A stretch of 64,000 nt of DNA from Microbulbifer yueqingensis (GCF_900100355.1 NZ_FNFH01000002.1:682001-746000), one strand, 5' to 3'; positions 17,567 through 26,194 are shown, counted from the first letter of the stretch. Numbers and translations: made by a program. Notes: a model not told the origin generated them from the letters alone.

Positions 17567-18190
17567 TCATGTATTTTCGGCCTTGCGGCCGAACAGGAAG
17601 TCCACAATGGCTTCGCAATAGCGCTCAAAGCCCTGGAAGCCGTGGTCGCCGCCATCCTCGATGGTCTGGCGTTGCCCGGCGTAAAAGGCCTCTGCCTCCC
17701 GGCAGTCCAGCGTCTCGTCGCCGCGCTGGGCCAGCAGCCAGTAGCGCCCCCGCAGCGGCAGCTGCAACTCCCTCTCCAGGCTGCGCATGTTATCAACGTC
17801 GGCGGCAGTAAGGCGATACTCCCGGCTTTCGCCGCTGTAGGGCAATAGCGGCTGCCCCACGTAGGCGGGCATAAAACGGGCGGGATGCACCGCGGGATTT
17901 ACTACTACCGCGGAAAGGCCGTGACGCTCGGCCAGCAGGGAGGCATAGAAGCCGCCCATGGAACTGCCCACGAGCCCGATGTCTCCACGGTATTCTTCCA
18001 CTACCTGCTCGAGCGCAGCCGTCGCACTCGCGGGATGCGGAGAGATCAATGGAGCGCAGAAGTCTACGTCGGGCCGTTCGCAGGCCAGCCAATCCTCCAG
18101 CAGCCGGCACTTGTGTGACTGCGGCGAAGACAGGAAACCGTGCAGGTAGAGCAACAATCGTGGCGAACGGGATGATGAAAGTTCGGACAT
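17567..18190 (-). CDS. yqiA: YqiA-type alpha/beta-hydrolase esterase
   Basis: A small cytoplasmic esterase of 207 residues. The oxyanion-side motif LYLHGFLSSPQS is near the N-terminus, the nucleophile serine lies in GSSMGG (about 75-80), an acidic residue is in LLAQRGDETLD and the catalytic histidine in GGDHGFQGFE. The gene lies between cpdA (with one lipoprotein gene inserted) and parE, the same order as in E. coli, which supports the name. E. coli YqiA cleaves palmitoyl-CoA and nitrophenyl esters in vitro; its physiological substrate is not known. The gap to parE is 56 bp, so the two are probably co-transcribed. Confidence 0.88.
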   Translation of the reverse strand: MSELSSSRSPRLLLYLHGFLSSPQSHKCRLLEDWLACERPDVDFCAPLISPHPASATAALEQVVEEYRGDIGLVGSSMGGFYASLLAERHGLSAVVVNPAVHPARFMPAYVGQPLLPYSGESREYRLTAADVDNMRSLERELQLPLRGRYWLLAQRGDETLDCREAEAFYAGQRQTIEDGGDHGFQGFERYCEAIVDFLFGRKAENT

Positions 18191-18255
18191 GGGCAGGGAT
18201 TATAGCGCCCCCGCCGCGAAGAGCGAGTAGCCCGTCCCCGCAGGTTCCCTGAGGC

Positions 18256-18948
18256 CTATCGCAGCGCACGATCGAGGGATGAGAATGCCCGGCGCATATC
18301 GGCCCGCATATCGCCCCAGAAAACGGGGCCGCTGAACTGTTGCAGCTGCCCCCCCGCGGTGAGGGAGCCGGGGTTCTCGCCGATATCCCGCCGGTCGCGG
18401 AACTGCATTACCAGTTTCCCGTCCCGGTCATACAGTTCGCCCGCAAGCACCCCGTACGCGCTCTGTTCGGTAAGGGTCCTTTGCGTCCACGTGGGAGGCT
18501 CCAGCGGGGCACTCAGCGCAAAGTCCTCGAGACGCAGCTGCAGGCGGTAGTCCGCCTCGGCGGGACTGGTCGCGAGCCGGCTGTTGCGCGGCTGCAGGAA
18601 GCGCTCAGCGAACGCCCCCTCCATCAATCGCTGCAGTCGCTCCCGCTCGCGCGCATCGAACTCGAAGTCACGCGCGTGCAGTCGCTCCCGAACGTCGCGC
18701 GAGCGCTCCCGGTACTGGACCTGTATCGGCGCCACATACACACTCGCGTTACTCAGGTCGAAGGCAAACGCCGCAGCGACCTGGTCGAGGTTAGCGGAGC
18801 GTGACTGGAGCCCCTCCCTGGCAACCGCAGTCTCCGGCCCGTCCAAGTGCGGGCGCGACGGCAGCGGCTGTGCACAGGCCACTGTGAGGACGGAAGCTCC
18901 CAGCACCGGCACTATCTTGTGTAGAGATACCTTGCGTAGAGATACCAT
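18256..18948 (-). CDS. Predicted outer-membrane lipoprotein, DUF3313-like
   Basis: A 230-residue protein with a lipobox-like LTVACA near residue 25, predicting lipidation at Cys25. The mature part alternates short strands and charged helices (VYVAPIQVQYRER, RERERLQRLMEGAF, ADYRLQLRLEDF) and faintly resembles DUF3313 lipoproteins; I am not sure of that. The N-terminal region carries a 15-bp tandem duplication that encodes VSLRK/VSLHK. It is inserted between yqiA and cpdA, which are adjacent in E. coli. No function is known. Confidence 0.65.
   Translation of the reverse strand: MVSLRKVSLHKIVPVLGASVLTVACAQPLPSRPHLDGPETAVAREGLQSRSANLDQVAAAFAFDLSNASVYVAPIQVQYRERSRDVRERLHARDFEFDARERERLQRLMEGAFAERFLQPRNSRLATSPAEADYRLQLRLEDFALSAPLEPPTWTQRTLTEQSAYGVLAGELYDRDGKLVMQFRDRRDIGENPGSLTAGGQLQQFSGPVFWGDMRADMRRAFSSLDRALR
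18916..18945 (-). repeat. 15-bp tandem duplication in a signal sequence
   Basis: Two adjacent 15-bp copies, 916-930 and 931-945 of this kilobase, differ at one base (CTTGTGTAGAGATAC / CTTGCGTAGAGATAC, plus strand). They encode the duplicated VSLRK/VSLHK at the start of the lipoprotein and so lengthen its positively charged n-region by five residues. Confidence 0.8.
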
Positions 18949-19076
18949 TGCTCACCTTGCTGCAGCCTTGAATGCAGTCGGTATTATAAGGTGGCGGGCA
19001 GCCGTGCACCGCCCGCGGAGTGACGATCGGGGTCGACCGTCCAGAAAGGGGGTATTCCGCCGGCAATCCGCTAGTT

Positions 19077-19907
19077 TCAGTATCCGGCGGAGGAAAGGTC
19101 GACGTTGTACTCGGAGACCTGCACACGCTCGACCCCGGTCCTGTAGGAACCGTCGTCACAGAGATCGAACCAGCGATAACCGGGCAGTTTGTCGTCCACC
19201 GAGAAAGGGCCACTGCCCGGCGTGAACTGGACCGAAGTGGATGGCGTCGCGTGCAGCCCGATACCCTCCAGCTCGCCGTCAAACTGCTGGTGCACATGCC
19301 CCCATACCAGGGCCTTCACATTGCCGGCGGCCACCACAAGCTCCAGCAGCTGTGCCGCGCCCTCTTTCAGCATGTGTCCATCAATCCAGTTGCTGCCTAC
19401 CGGAACCGGCTGGTGGTGCATCAGCACCATCACCGGCTGGCCGCGGCACTCCCGCAGCAAGGTAGCGAAACGCTCGAGCTGCGCCTCGGTGAGGCCGCCG
19501 CAGATCTGTCCCTCGACACTGGTATCCAGAAGCAACAGGCGCCAGGCGCCCAGCTCGATCAGCTCGGCACAGTTGGCCGGCGCCACCTCCCGCATCCGCT
19601 CGGAACGGTCGTGATTGCCCGGCAACCAGAACCACGGGGCCGAGAGAGAGACTCCACGCATCTTGCGCACAAAGCGTTCATAGGCGGCCTCGGCGCCGTT
19701 AGCACTGATATCACCGGTGGCCAGCAGCAGCTCGGTTTGGGGCTGCTCGCGCTCAATGGCCCGCAACACATCGTCGAGGGTCCTGCCGGTATCAAGTCCG
19801 AGTAGCTGATAGTCCGGCCGCCCACCGATATGGGGATCTGTAAGCTGCACCAGCCGGTGCCGGGTAGTGCTCAATTCTTTCTGCCTGGTTCCGTCGCTTG
19901 CAATCAC
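19077..19907 (-). CDS. cpdA: 3',5'-cyclic-AMP phosphodiesterase
   Basis: Calcineurin-like metallophosphoesterase that hydrolyses cAMP to AMP and so lowers CRP signalling. All metal-binding blocks are present in the 276 residues: QLTDPHIGG (D..H), ATGDISANG (GD), LPGNHD (GNH), VLMHHQP (H) and WGHVHQ (GHxH). The length matches E. coli CpdA (275). It begins at GTG and lies 44 bp after yqiB in the conserved nudF-yqiB-cpdA order. Some relatives in this subfamily cleave other phosphodiesters, so the cAMP substrate is family knowledge rather than shown here. Confidence 0.9.
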   Translation of the reverse strand: MIASDGTRQKELSTTRHRLVQLTDPHIGGRPDYQLLGLDTGRTLDDVLRAIEREQPQTELLLATGDISANGAEAAYERFVRKMRGVSLSAPWFWLPGNHDRSERMREVAPANCAELIELGAWRLLLLDTSVEGQICGGLTEAQLERFATLLRECRGQPVMVLMHHQPVPVGSNWIDGHMLKEGAAQLLELVVAAGNVKALVWGHVHQQFDGELEGIGLHATPSTSVQFTPGSGPFSVDDKLPGYRWFDLCDDGSYRTGVERVQVSEYNVDLSSAGY

Positions 19908-19951
19908 TTGTTCACCCTGTCACCACATCCATGTGAGCGCCGACAGCGGCG

Positions 19952-20458
19952 TCAGAGCTGTCGACCGTCTAATACCAGTTCAAATTCCACCCGGCCATTC
20001 GCAAGGCAATGCCCCAGCCACTCGCCGAGAAAGCGGTTGGCCTGCTGCCGCTCATCGGCGCCCTGCATACGCGCCCCGGCATGCTGCACCCCCGGCGCCT
20101 TCTCACCCAGCGGTCCCTTGCCGTCCACTGCCACCACCTCGGCCATCTGCGCGTCATGGTACAAGCGTACCGTAATGCACGGGAGCGCGAGCCAGCGCTG
20201 ATCATCGGCAGACAATGCGCTCAGGTTTACTTCGGTGGTGTAACGCGAGCGCTCCACCACCTCCAGTTCCAGGGAGCCGTGGGGCACGCGGTACCGCCAT
20301 TGCTGGCGCTCGGCCAACTGGGGCAACAACTTGCACAGGCGCAGGTAGTTAGCGTCACAGTCGGCATGATACGCCGGCAAATCGACCCGGTAGGAAGGCC
20401 GCTTGCGATTTTTTAACCGCAAGTCCCCGGCCGCCCGGGCCTTTGTCTGAACCGCCAT
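19952..20458 (-). CDS. yqiB: DUF1249 protein YqiB
   Basis: A 168-residue conserved protein of unknown role found between nudF and cpdA in many gammaproteobacteria. The N-terminal region reads YRVDLPAYHADCDANYLRLCKLLP, as expected for DUF1249, and YTTEVNLS and ITVRLYHDAQMAEV are the other conserved strands. I chose the ATG at 20458, 8 bp behind a GGAG ribosome-binding site, over a GTG nine bases upstream. It has no signal peptide or membrane segment, so it should be cytoplasmic. Gene order is the strongest support for the symbol. Confidence 0.85.
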   Translation of the reverse strand: MAVQTKARAAGDLRLKNRKRPSYRVDLPAYHADCDANYLRLCKLLPQLAERQQWRYRVPHGSLELEVVERSRYTTEVNLSALSADDQRWLALPCITVRLYHDAQMAEVVAVDGKGPLGEKAPGVQHAGARMQGADERQQANRFLGEWLGHCLANGRVEFELVLDGRQL

Positions 20459-20545
20459 TATCGACACTCCAATTCTATTGTCGCCGTGAATTGCATCTCA
20501 GTTTCCGTCGCTGGCCGTCAAATGCATGTTTTATACGATGACCCG

Positions 20546-21220
20546 TTAACCACGTTCAGTACCCGGCCTGCCAGTCAGCCGGGCCCGGTTGAGCTGCAGC
20601 CACTGCAGGCATATCAGTGTGGCCGCATTGTCCACGGCAACGGCCTCCGGGGCGGAGCCGGACAGTGCCGGCAGCAGCCTGTCCAGCGGAATGACCCGCA
20701 GGCGGATATCCTCGTTTTCCTCCGGTAACCCGAAGATACCCCCGGCATTGTCCAGGTCCGCCAGGGCGCAGTAGAGATGCAGGCGCTCCGAGCTGCCGCC
20801 CGGACTCGGCATGTAGCTGTGGATGAATTCCAACTCGCCCACATCCAGCCCCGACTCCTCCTCCACTTCCCGGCGCGCCACCTCCTCGAGGCTCTCGCCC
20901 TCCTCTACCATGCCCGCGACCACTTCCAGGCACCAGGGGCCGCCGGGGCGCTGCAGCGCGCCTACGCGGAACTGCTCTATCAACCCCACCAGCTCACGCC
21001 GGGGATCGAACAGGAGCACCCCCACCGCGTTGTCCCGCACGAACAGTTCGCGCTCGAACAGGCCGCTCCAGCCGCCGCGAAATAACCGGTGGCGCAGGCG
21101 CAGGCGCATCATTTTGAAGAAGCCGTCAAAGACGGTTGTACGCTCCACCACTTCCACCGCGTCGCGGGAGAAAGAAGGCTTCAGCTCAGTTTCCCTGGTC
21201 TGTTCATTGTATTCGGGCAT
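20546..21220 (-). CDS. nudF: ADP-ribose pyrophosphatase (Nudix hydrolase)
   Basis: Cytoplasmic Nudix enzyme that cleaves ADP-ribose to AMP and ribose-5-phosphate. The Nudix box is intact: GMVEEGESLEEVARREVEEESGL spans about 98-120 with G, the REVEEES block and E residues in place. MPSPGGSSERLHLY follows, typical of the ADP-ribose subfamily. The start is taken as the ATG at 21220 (224 residues, against 209 in E. coli); a TTG 12 bp upstream is in frame. It heads the nudF-yqiB-cpdA gene order. In E. coli tolC lies immediately beyond, but here a 5-kb lipid-transport block intervenes. Confidence 0.9.
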   Translation of the reverse strand: MPEYNEQTRETELKPSFSRDAVEVVERTTVFDGFFKMMRLRLRHRLFRGGWSGLFERELFVRDNAVGVLLFDPRRELVGLIEQFRVGALQRPGGPWCLEVVAGMVEEGESLEEVARREVEEESGLDVGELEFIHSYMPSPGGSSERLHLYCALADLDNAGGIFGLPEENEDIRLRVIPLDRLLPALSGSAPEAVAVDNAATLICLQWLQLNRARLTGRPGTERG

Positions 21221-21293
21221 GGCAGGGCTCAAGGCAGCTGGGGTTTGGTTCGGGATGCGAGGCCGCGGCTATCACCGACCGCGGCCGCTATTA

Positions 21294-21833
21294 TCAATAG
21301 GCTGGAGGAAAGCGGTTCAACAGCAGTGCGGCCTCTTCCCGCAACCGCTGGTGGCGCTGGGCCGGGTCCCGGTAACGACCCGCCCTGGAGGGCATGCTGG
21401 CGCGCCACAGGGGCGAATTTTCCGGCGACAGGACATCGACCACCAGGATGTCCTGGCGGTATTCCCGCACCTCCACCGGGGCGCGCCAGCCGAACCCCCA
21501 GTAGCGATAACCCCCGTACAGGCCAAACCGGTCCTCGTAAACCGCCACCTTCTCAACCGACTGCATCTGCACCTGCACCAGGAAGTCCGCGTCTTCCGGG
21601 TGTTCCACGGAACGGTAGCGGTTGCTGAGGATGCCCTCCACCGCCTGGCGGGCCCGCTTCAGCTCCAGCGGCGAGACCGGGCCGGTGGCCAGTGGGTCGA
21701 GGAGATGATAGGTGCGCAGGCCACTGAAATCCGCCTGCGGATCATAGTCGAGCGCCACGGGCGGCGCGGTGGCACAGCCGCCCAGTAACAAAAAGAGAAA
21801 CAGCGCCAGCACCGGCGCCCGAAATCTGGCCAT
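21294..21833 (-). CDS. DUF4136 lipoprotein, copy 1
   Basis: A 179-residue predicted lipoprotein with lipobox LLLGGC (Cys20). The mature domain follows the DUF4136 pattern: DYDPQADFSGLRTYHLLDP at the start, a helix with RARQAVEGILSNRYR, a strand VQVQMQSVEKVAVYEDR with a Gly/Tyr/Trp-rich loop (GLYGGYRYWGFGW), and a closing helix ending LLNRFPPAY. The domain is known only as a conserved envelope lipoprotein. It is the last gene of the MCE transport block and is paralogous to the next gene upstream. A role like that of PqiC, the lipoprotein partner of PqiAB, is a guess from position; the families differ. Confidence 0.78.
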   Translation of the reverse strand: MARFRAPVLALFLFLLLGGCATAPPVALDYDPQADFSGLRTYHLLDPLATGPVSPLELKRARQAVEGILSNRYRSVEHPEDADFLVQVQMQSVEKVAVYEDRFGLYGGYRYWGFGWRAPVEVREYRQDILVVDVLSPENSPLWRASMPSRAGRYRDPAQRHQRLREEAALLLNRFPPAY

Positions 21834-21915
21834 GGTTTTTCTCCGTATTCTGCAGCTCTACTCTGGCAGATCGGGCTTCCGTGCCGGATATTGCCCCGCT
21901 CCTTGCGGGGAGTAA

Positions 21916-22470
21916 TCAGTAACCGGCGGCCGGGGGCAGGTCGCTCAGCAACTGCCTGACCATGTTTGCCAGCAGTTGCTGGCGTTCGGGCGCGTCTTCG
22001 GGTTGACCCAGCACCTCAGTGGAGGTCCCCCCCCAGATAGCGGCGCCCTGGCTGCGGCCGATCTCCAGGGTCAGGATCAGGCGCGGCGCACCGGTATCGG
22101 TGGGCAGTTCCACCGCGCCGCGGGGCGCGTTGCTGTCAAACTGTGCGTCCCAACCGGGGTTGGTCTGCTCGGTGGTGATCTCGCCCTCGACCACCGCAAC
22201 CTGGTAGCTCACCACCATGTCGGCACTCTCGGGCTCGTCCACTTGCCGGTAGCCACGATTGCGCAGATACCCGTCGACTATCTGCCGCAACTCGTTGTCC
22301 ATTTCGACCAGCTGTGCCGAGGCATCGTCGACCTCACCCAGCGCAGCCATGCCCCAAGCATAGGTGGAAAACGAAACCGGCGCCTCCGCGGGCTGGACCC
22401 TCTCCACCAGGGGAGCCTGGCAGCCCGCTACCAGCGCGAGGAATACAAACCCTAACATTATCTTTCGCAT
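21916..22470 (-). CDS. DUF4136 lipoprotein, copy 2
   Basis: A 184-residue predicted lipoprotein with lipobox LVAGC (Cys17). Like its neighbour it opens with a short strand-turn (APVSFSTYAWGM), then a helix (LRQIVDGYLRNRGYRQVDEPESADMVVSYQVAVVEGEI) and ends in a helix closing LLSDLPPAAGY; both proteins end in PPAxY. It starts 19 bp after the six-domain MCE gene on the same strand, so it is very likely co-transcribed with it. Its role is unknown; an outer-membrane docking factor for the MCE tube is plausible but untested. Confidence 0.78.
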   Translation of the reverse strand: MRKIMLGFVFLALVAGCQAPLVERVQPAEAPVSFSTYAWGMAALGEVDDASAQLVEMDNELRQIVDGYLRNRGYRQVDEPESADMVVSYQVAVVEGEITTEQTNPGWDAQFDSNAPRGAVELPTDTGAPRLILTLEIGRSQGAAIWGGTSTEVLGQPEDAPERQQLLANMVRQLLSDLPPAAGY

Positions 22471-22489
22471 AGTGAATCCTTACTTCAGT

Positions 22490-24835
22490 CTATTTTTCCA
22501 GCAATACCGGATCGTGCAGGTCAATCTTGGGACGCCAGAGCAACCATTCTGGTTTCGGCTCAGGATACAGCGGGAAGTGGCTGCCGGACATGACCTCCAT
22601 GCCCATCTCCCCGGCTTCCGGCGTTGCGAAGGCCACTCCCCCGGCCAGCAGGGCCTGGGCAGACTCCGTATGGACGTTGAGCCCGGTCTGCAGGCCGAAA
22701 TTGACGTCGACACCACTGGCGTTCCAGAACACCGTGTGTTCACGCACCAGGGTCTGGTACGGAGGCTCGATATATACGTAGATGTATACGCGGTCCGCCA
22801 GTTCCCCGAGCGCAAAGCCGGTAACTTCCCCCACCTGCACCTGGCGGTAATACACCGGGCTGCCAGGCACCAGCGAACCGCGCCGTGGCGCATCCAGGAT
22901 GATCGCGAGCCCGGGGCGCATCATGATATCCGCCAGTCCCGGTTCCGGGGGGGCGGCCAGGGCGACGAACTCCGTCTGCACATCCCCCTCTCCGGGCTCC
23001 AGGGCCAGGTAGCGCCCCGTGACCAGGGTCTCGAGGTTGGCCACCTCTTCGATGCCGATCTCCGGCGCAACCACCCACATCCGGGTGCCGGCACGGGCGA
23101 AGTACTCGGCCCGGCGATAGAGCGTGGCGTGGGCGATGACTTCCGCGGGATGCTCTCCCAGCCGCAGCCGGACGATCTCGCCCACCTGCACGCCCTTGTA
23201 GCGCAGCGGGGCGCCCTCTCGCAGTCCTTCGGCACTGGGCAGGGCGATGCGGATACGCACCCCTGCCTCGAGGGCGGCCTCCCGACTTGAATAGAGACGG
23301 AAGCGGTCACCGCTCTCGACCGGGCCCTTTTCATCCCTGGCGCGCGGGTCACTGCCGAATGCAATCCCGCCACGCAACAGCGACAGCAGGGAGTCGGCCT
23401 CTACCTCAACCCCGCTGAGACTGGCCTTGGCGCGAATGCCACTGACATTCCAGAAGCGGGAGCGGTGGTTCACCAGGTGCGCGTAGCGCGGCTCGATAAC
23501 GATGTAAACCTCCACCCCGTCACCTTCGGCATTGAGCTCCATGCCCTGTACCTTGCCCACCTCGATTCGGCGATAGTAGACGCTGGCACCACGCTGCAGC
23601 GAACCCGGCGATCGTGCCGTGAGCCGCAAGTGCAGGCCGGGCACCCGCGGATCCCGCGGCGGCGGTGAGGCTCGTGCCGCAAACGTGCGCAGGGAACGCT
23701 GGCCGCGCTGCAGGTCCACCTCGAGCCGGTTGCCTGACAGCAGGTCGCCGAGGCCCGAGGAGATATCCAGGGTTGGCGGCGCCATCCAGAAGCGGGTGTT
23801 TTCGCTCAGGAGGTCATCGGTAATGGGATCCATCAGCACGCGCACTTCCATGCCCTTTATGTTGCGGCTCGCCTTGACCTCACTGACCTCCCCCACCTTG
23901 ATGCCCTGGTAAACCACATTAGTACTGCCGGGCGTGACATTTACCCCACGGTCGAAATTCAGCACCACCTCAATGCCCGCGTCCGCCGCGGAAAAACTGC
24001 GGTAAAGTTTGAACTCACTACCGTTGACCGCGAGCGGCGAGTGGCGCTGGGCTTCCGGCGTATGGAAACTGACGCCTCCGGCCACCAGGGCCGCGAGAGA
24101 TTCCATGTTGACGGTAACGCCACTGATCCCTCCCTCCACGGACAGCCCGGAACTGTTCCAGAAACGGCTGCCCCGGTGTACCAGGTGGGCGTATTCCTGG
24201 CGGATGAACACGTCGACCTCCACCTGTGCGTCATCTGCGGAGAGACGGTAGTCTTCCACCTGGCCCACGCGCAACTGCCGGTAATAAACCGGTGAGCCAC
24301 GATTGAGGGAACCCAGGCGCGGCGCCTTCAGCACCACCCGCAAACCCTCTCCACGCACACTCGCCGGCGCGCGCTGCAGGGCCACAAACTCGCGCTTCCG
24401 TGCCCCGCTGCCGGGTTCCATGCCGATATAGTTGCCCGACACGAGGGTCTCGAGGCCGCGAATCCCGGTGATGGTGAACTCCGGCTTTACCAACCAGAAC
24501 TTGGTGCCCTGCACCAGCAGGTACTCTGCACTGCGATTGAAATCTACCTGGGCGCGTACGCCGTCGGCGCCATCAAGTTCCGGAGCATTGGGCACCAGTT
24601 CGAAGTCCTGTACCACACCGATATCCACTCCGGAGTACTTGACGACCGTCTTGCCCTTTACCAGCCCTTCGCCCGAGAGGAACAGGATCTCCGCACGTAT
24701 ATCGCCCGAGGTAAAATCCTTGTAGACCAGCCACACCGCGATCATCGCCGCCACCAGCGGCAGCAGCCAGATCAGCGGCAGCCCGTGACTGCGCTTCACC
24801 ACGGGTTGCTCTTGTCTGGGGAACTCCTCAGGCAT
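22490..24835 (-). CDS. Six-domain MCE protein (PqiB/LetB family)
   Basis: Inner-membrane-anchored periplasmic protein for lipid transport between the membranes. The 781 residues have one transmembrane helix (about 19-38) followed by six MCE domains starting near 44, 163, 290, 403, 530 and 651. Each opens with a conserved turn such as LVKGKTVVKYSGVDIG or SLNRGSPVYYRQLRVG. Domains 1, 3 and 5 share one pattern (a short Tyr-Gly-Val turn, FW without Asn, then LVSG), while 2, 4 and 6 share VYYR...VG, FWNxSG and ALLAGGVxF. E. coli PqiB has three MCE domains and LetB seven, so six is intermediate. The start overlaps the second LetA-like gene by 8 bp, and two lipoprotein genes follow. Confidence 0.88.
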   Translation of the reverse strand: MPEEFPRQEQPVVKRSHGLPLIWLLPLVAAMIAVWLVYKDFTSGDIRAEILFLSGEGLVKGKTVVKYSGVDIGVVQDFELVPNAPELDGADGVRAQVDFNRSAEYLLVQGTKFWLVKPEFTITGIRGLETLVSGNYIGMEPGSGARKREFVALQRAPASVRGEGLRVVLKAPRLGSLNRGSPVYYRQLRVGQVEDYRLSADDAQVEVDVFIRQEYAHLVHRGSRFWNSSGLSVEGGISGVTVNMESLAALVAGGVSFHTPEAQRHSPLAVNGSEFKLYRSFSAADAGIEVVLNFDRGVNVTPGSTNVVYQGIKVGEVSEVKASRNIKGMEVRVLMDPITDDLLSENTRFWMAPPTLDISSGLGDLLSGNRLEVDLQRGQRSLRTFAARASPPPRDPRVPGLHLRLTARSPGSLQRGASVYYRRIEVGKVQGMELNAEGDGVEVYIVIEPRYAHLVNHRSRFWNVSGIRAKASLSGVEVEADSLLSLLRGGIAFGSDPRARDEKGPVESGDRFRLYSSREAALEAGVRIRIALPSAEGLREGAPLRYKGVQVGEIVRLRLGEHPAEVIAHATLYRRAEYFARAGTRMWVVAPEIGIEEVANLETLVTGRYLALEPGEGDVQTEFVALAAPPEPGLADIMMRPGLAIILDAPRRGSLVPGSPVYYRQVQVGEVTGFALGELADRVYIYVYIEPPYQTLVREHTVFWNASGVDVNFGLQTGLNVHTESAQALLAGGVAFATPEAGEMGMEVMSGSHFPLYPEPKPEWLLWRPKIDLHDPVLLEK

Positions 24836-25514
24836 CCCCGTTCGCTCCTTTTCCCAATGGTTCCGTTATCGTAGGTTCACTCCTCTCGAAACGCTGCTCA
24901 TCATAAGTGTCCCAGATCAAGCGGGGGTCAAAGCAGCGCACCGCCACCATAGTAATCACTACCACCGACGCAAACGCGGTACTGCCCGGTCCGGCAGCCA
25001 CGCTGGCAATGGTACCCATATCCACCAGCGCGACCAGGATGGAGATCATGAACAGGTCGAGCAGCGACCAGCGACCTATGGCCGCCACGATACGATACAT
25101 CTTCATCGACTGCGAAGGCTCGATGGGCAGGCGGCCCTGGACCTGCAGCAGGAGCAGCACAAGGCCCACCAGTTTCATCACAGGCACGGCGATACTCGCA
25201 ATAAACACTATCAGGGCAATGCCCCACAGGCCGACACTATAAAGCTGCATCACGCCACCGATGATCGTGCTGGGCTCGCCGCTGCCCAGGTAAATCACGG
25301 TCATGATCGGCAGGATATTGGCCGGCACCAGCAAAAGGGCGCCAGTAATGGTCATCGCCCAGGTCAACATCACGCTGCCGTCGATCCGCTGGTGCACCAT
25401 GCCACCGCAACGATCACAGCGGCAGCCGCCGCCACCCCTCGGCAGCGTAACCAGCCAGTGACAATTCAGGCAGCATGTGCGGCCGCCCTCACGCGCCTTC
25501 GGGTGTGGGGTCAC
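24828..25514 (-). CDS. PqiA/LetA-like membrane protein, second half
   Basis: A 228-residue inner-membrane protein equal to one half of PqiA or LetA (E. coli proteins are about 420 residues with two such halves). It begins with a zinc-ribbon-like pair (CLNC...CDRCGG, about 18-40), then four hydrophobic segments (WAMTITGALLLVPANILPIM, GIALIVFIASIAVPVMKLVG, a short one near LLDLFMISILVALV, and FASVVVITMVAV). It starts at GTG, overlapping the stop of the first half (GTGA), and itself overlaps the MCE gene by 8 bp, so all three are translationally coupled. The protein probably loads lipids into, or receives them from, the MCE tube. Confidence 0.85.
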   Translation of the reverse strand: MTPHPKAREGGRTCCLNCHWLVTLPRGGGGCRCDRCGGMVHQRIDGSVMLTWAMTITGALLLVPANILPIMTVIYLGSGEPSTIIGGVMQLYSVGLWGIALIVFIASIAVPVMKLVGLVLLLLQVQGRLPIEPSQSMKMYRIVAAIGRWSLLDLFMISILVALVDMGTIASVAAGPGSTAFASVVVITMVAVRCFDPRLIWDTYDEQRFERSEPTITEPLGKGANGDA

Positions 25515-26194
25515 GGTCGCGGCTCCCCCCGCCGGGCAGCCGGTTCCCGGCCCCCCGCGTCCCGGCGCCGCCGCTCTTCCAGCCGGGACCAGATTGCCTG
25601 CTGGTCGTAACTCAGGGTCGTCAGGTTAGACACCAGCATCATGGCCACAAAACAATAGAGACCCGGTTCCACCTCCATTTTCCCAAGGTCGCTCATTTTG
25701 ATCAGAGCGACGAGCAAGCCGAGCATGTATACGTCCAGCATGCCCCACTCTTTCAGGTGCTCGTACCAGCGCACGGCCCAGGTAACCGGGCGATCGAGCA
25801 GCCGCCAGTGACAGCCCAGCGAGATGAACCCCAGCAGCAGGAATTTGCCCAGCGGTGCAATCACGCTGCAGAACAGCACCAGTCCGGCCATCCATATATA
25901 GCCTTCGCCAAACAGCGCGATCACCCCGTTCAGCAGGGTGTTCTCCGCACCGAATGCAAGAATCGAGAAGCTGAGCAGGGGCAGTGACAGGACCGGGAAG
26001 AAAAGCAGCAGGCCGGTAAGGCTCAGGGCCGCGGTGTGGGCGGCACTGCCGCGGGGGTTGCGATGCAGCACGGCATCGCAACGCGGGCATTCCAGTTTTT
26101 TGCCCGGGGGAGCCACCGCGTCACCCAGCAGCAGGTCGCATTCGTGGCAGGCCCGCTGCCGCCGCGACCAGCGCCGCTCAACGGACGCCGCCAT
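25511..26194 (-). CDS. PqiA/LetA-like membrane protein, first half
   Basis: A 227-residue inner-membrane protein homologous to one half of PqiA/LetA. An N-terminal zinc ribbon (CHECDLLLGDAVAP...CPRCDAVL, about 17-42) precedes four hydrophobic segments (ALSLTGLLLFFPVLSLPLLS, WMAGLVLFCSVIAPLGKFLL, a third near LDVYMLGLLVALI, and YCFVAMMLVSNL). Because both halves carry a complete ribbon and a complete set of helices, a split two-gene LetA is likelier than a frameshifted single gene. It is the first gene of the five-gene block and diverges from tolC. Confidence 0.85.
   Translation of the reverse strand: MAASVERRWSRRQRACHECDLLLGDAVAPPGKKLECPRCDAVLHRNPRGSAAHTAALSLTGLLLFFPVLSLPLLSFSILAFGAENTLLNGVIALFGEGYIWMAGLVLFCSVIAPLGKFLLLGFISLGCHWRLLDRPVTWAVRWYEHLKEWGMLDVYMLGLLVALIKMSDLGKMEVEPGLYCFVAMMLVSNLTTLSYDQQAIWSRLEERRRRDAGGREPAARRGEPRP

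Noticed and set aside
24828-26194. A frameshift splitting one LetA gene
   Set aside because: Both halves start with their own zinc ribbon, have complete helix sets and meet in a clean GTGA overlap, the pattern of translational coupling rather than of a broken gene.
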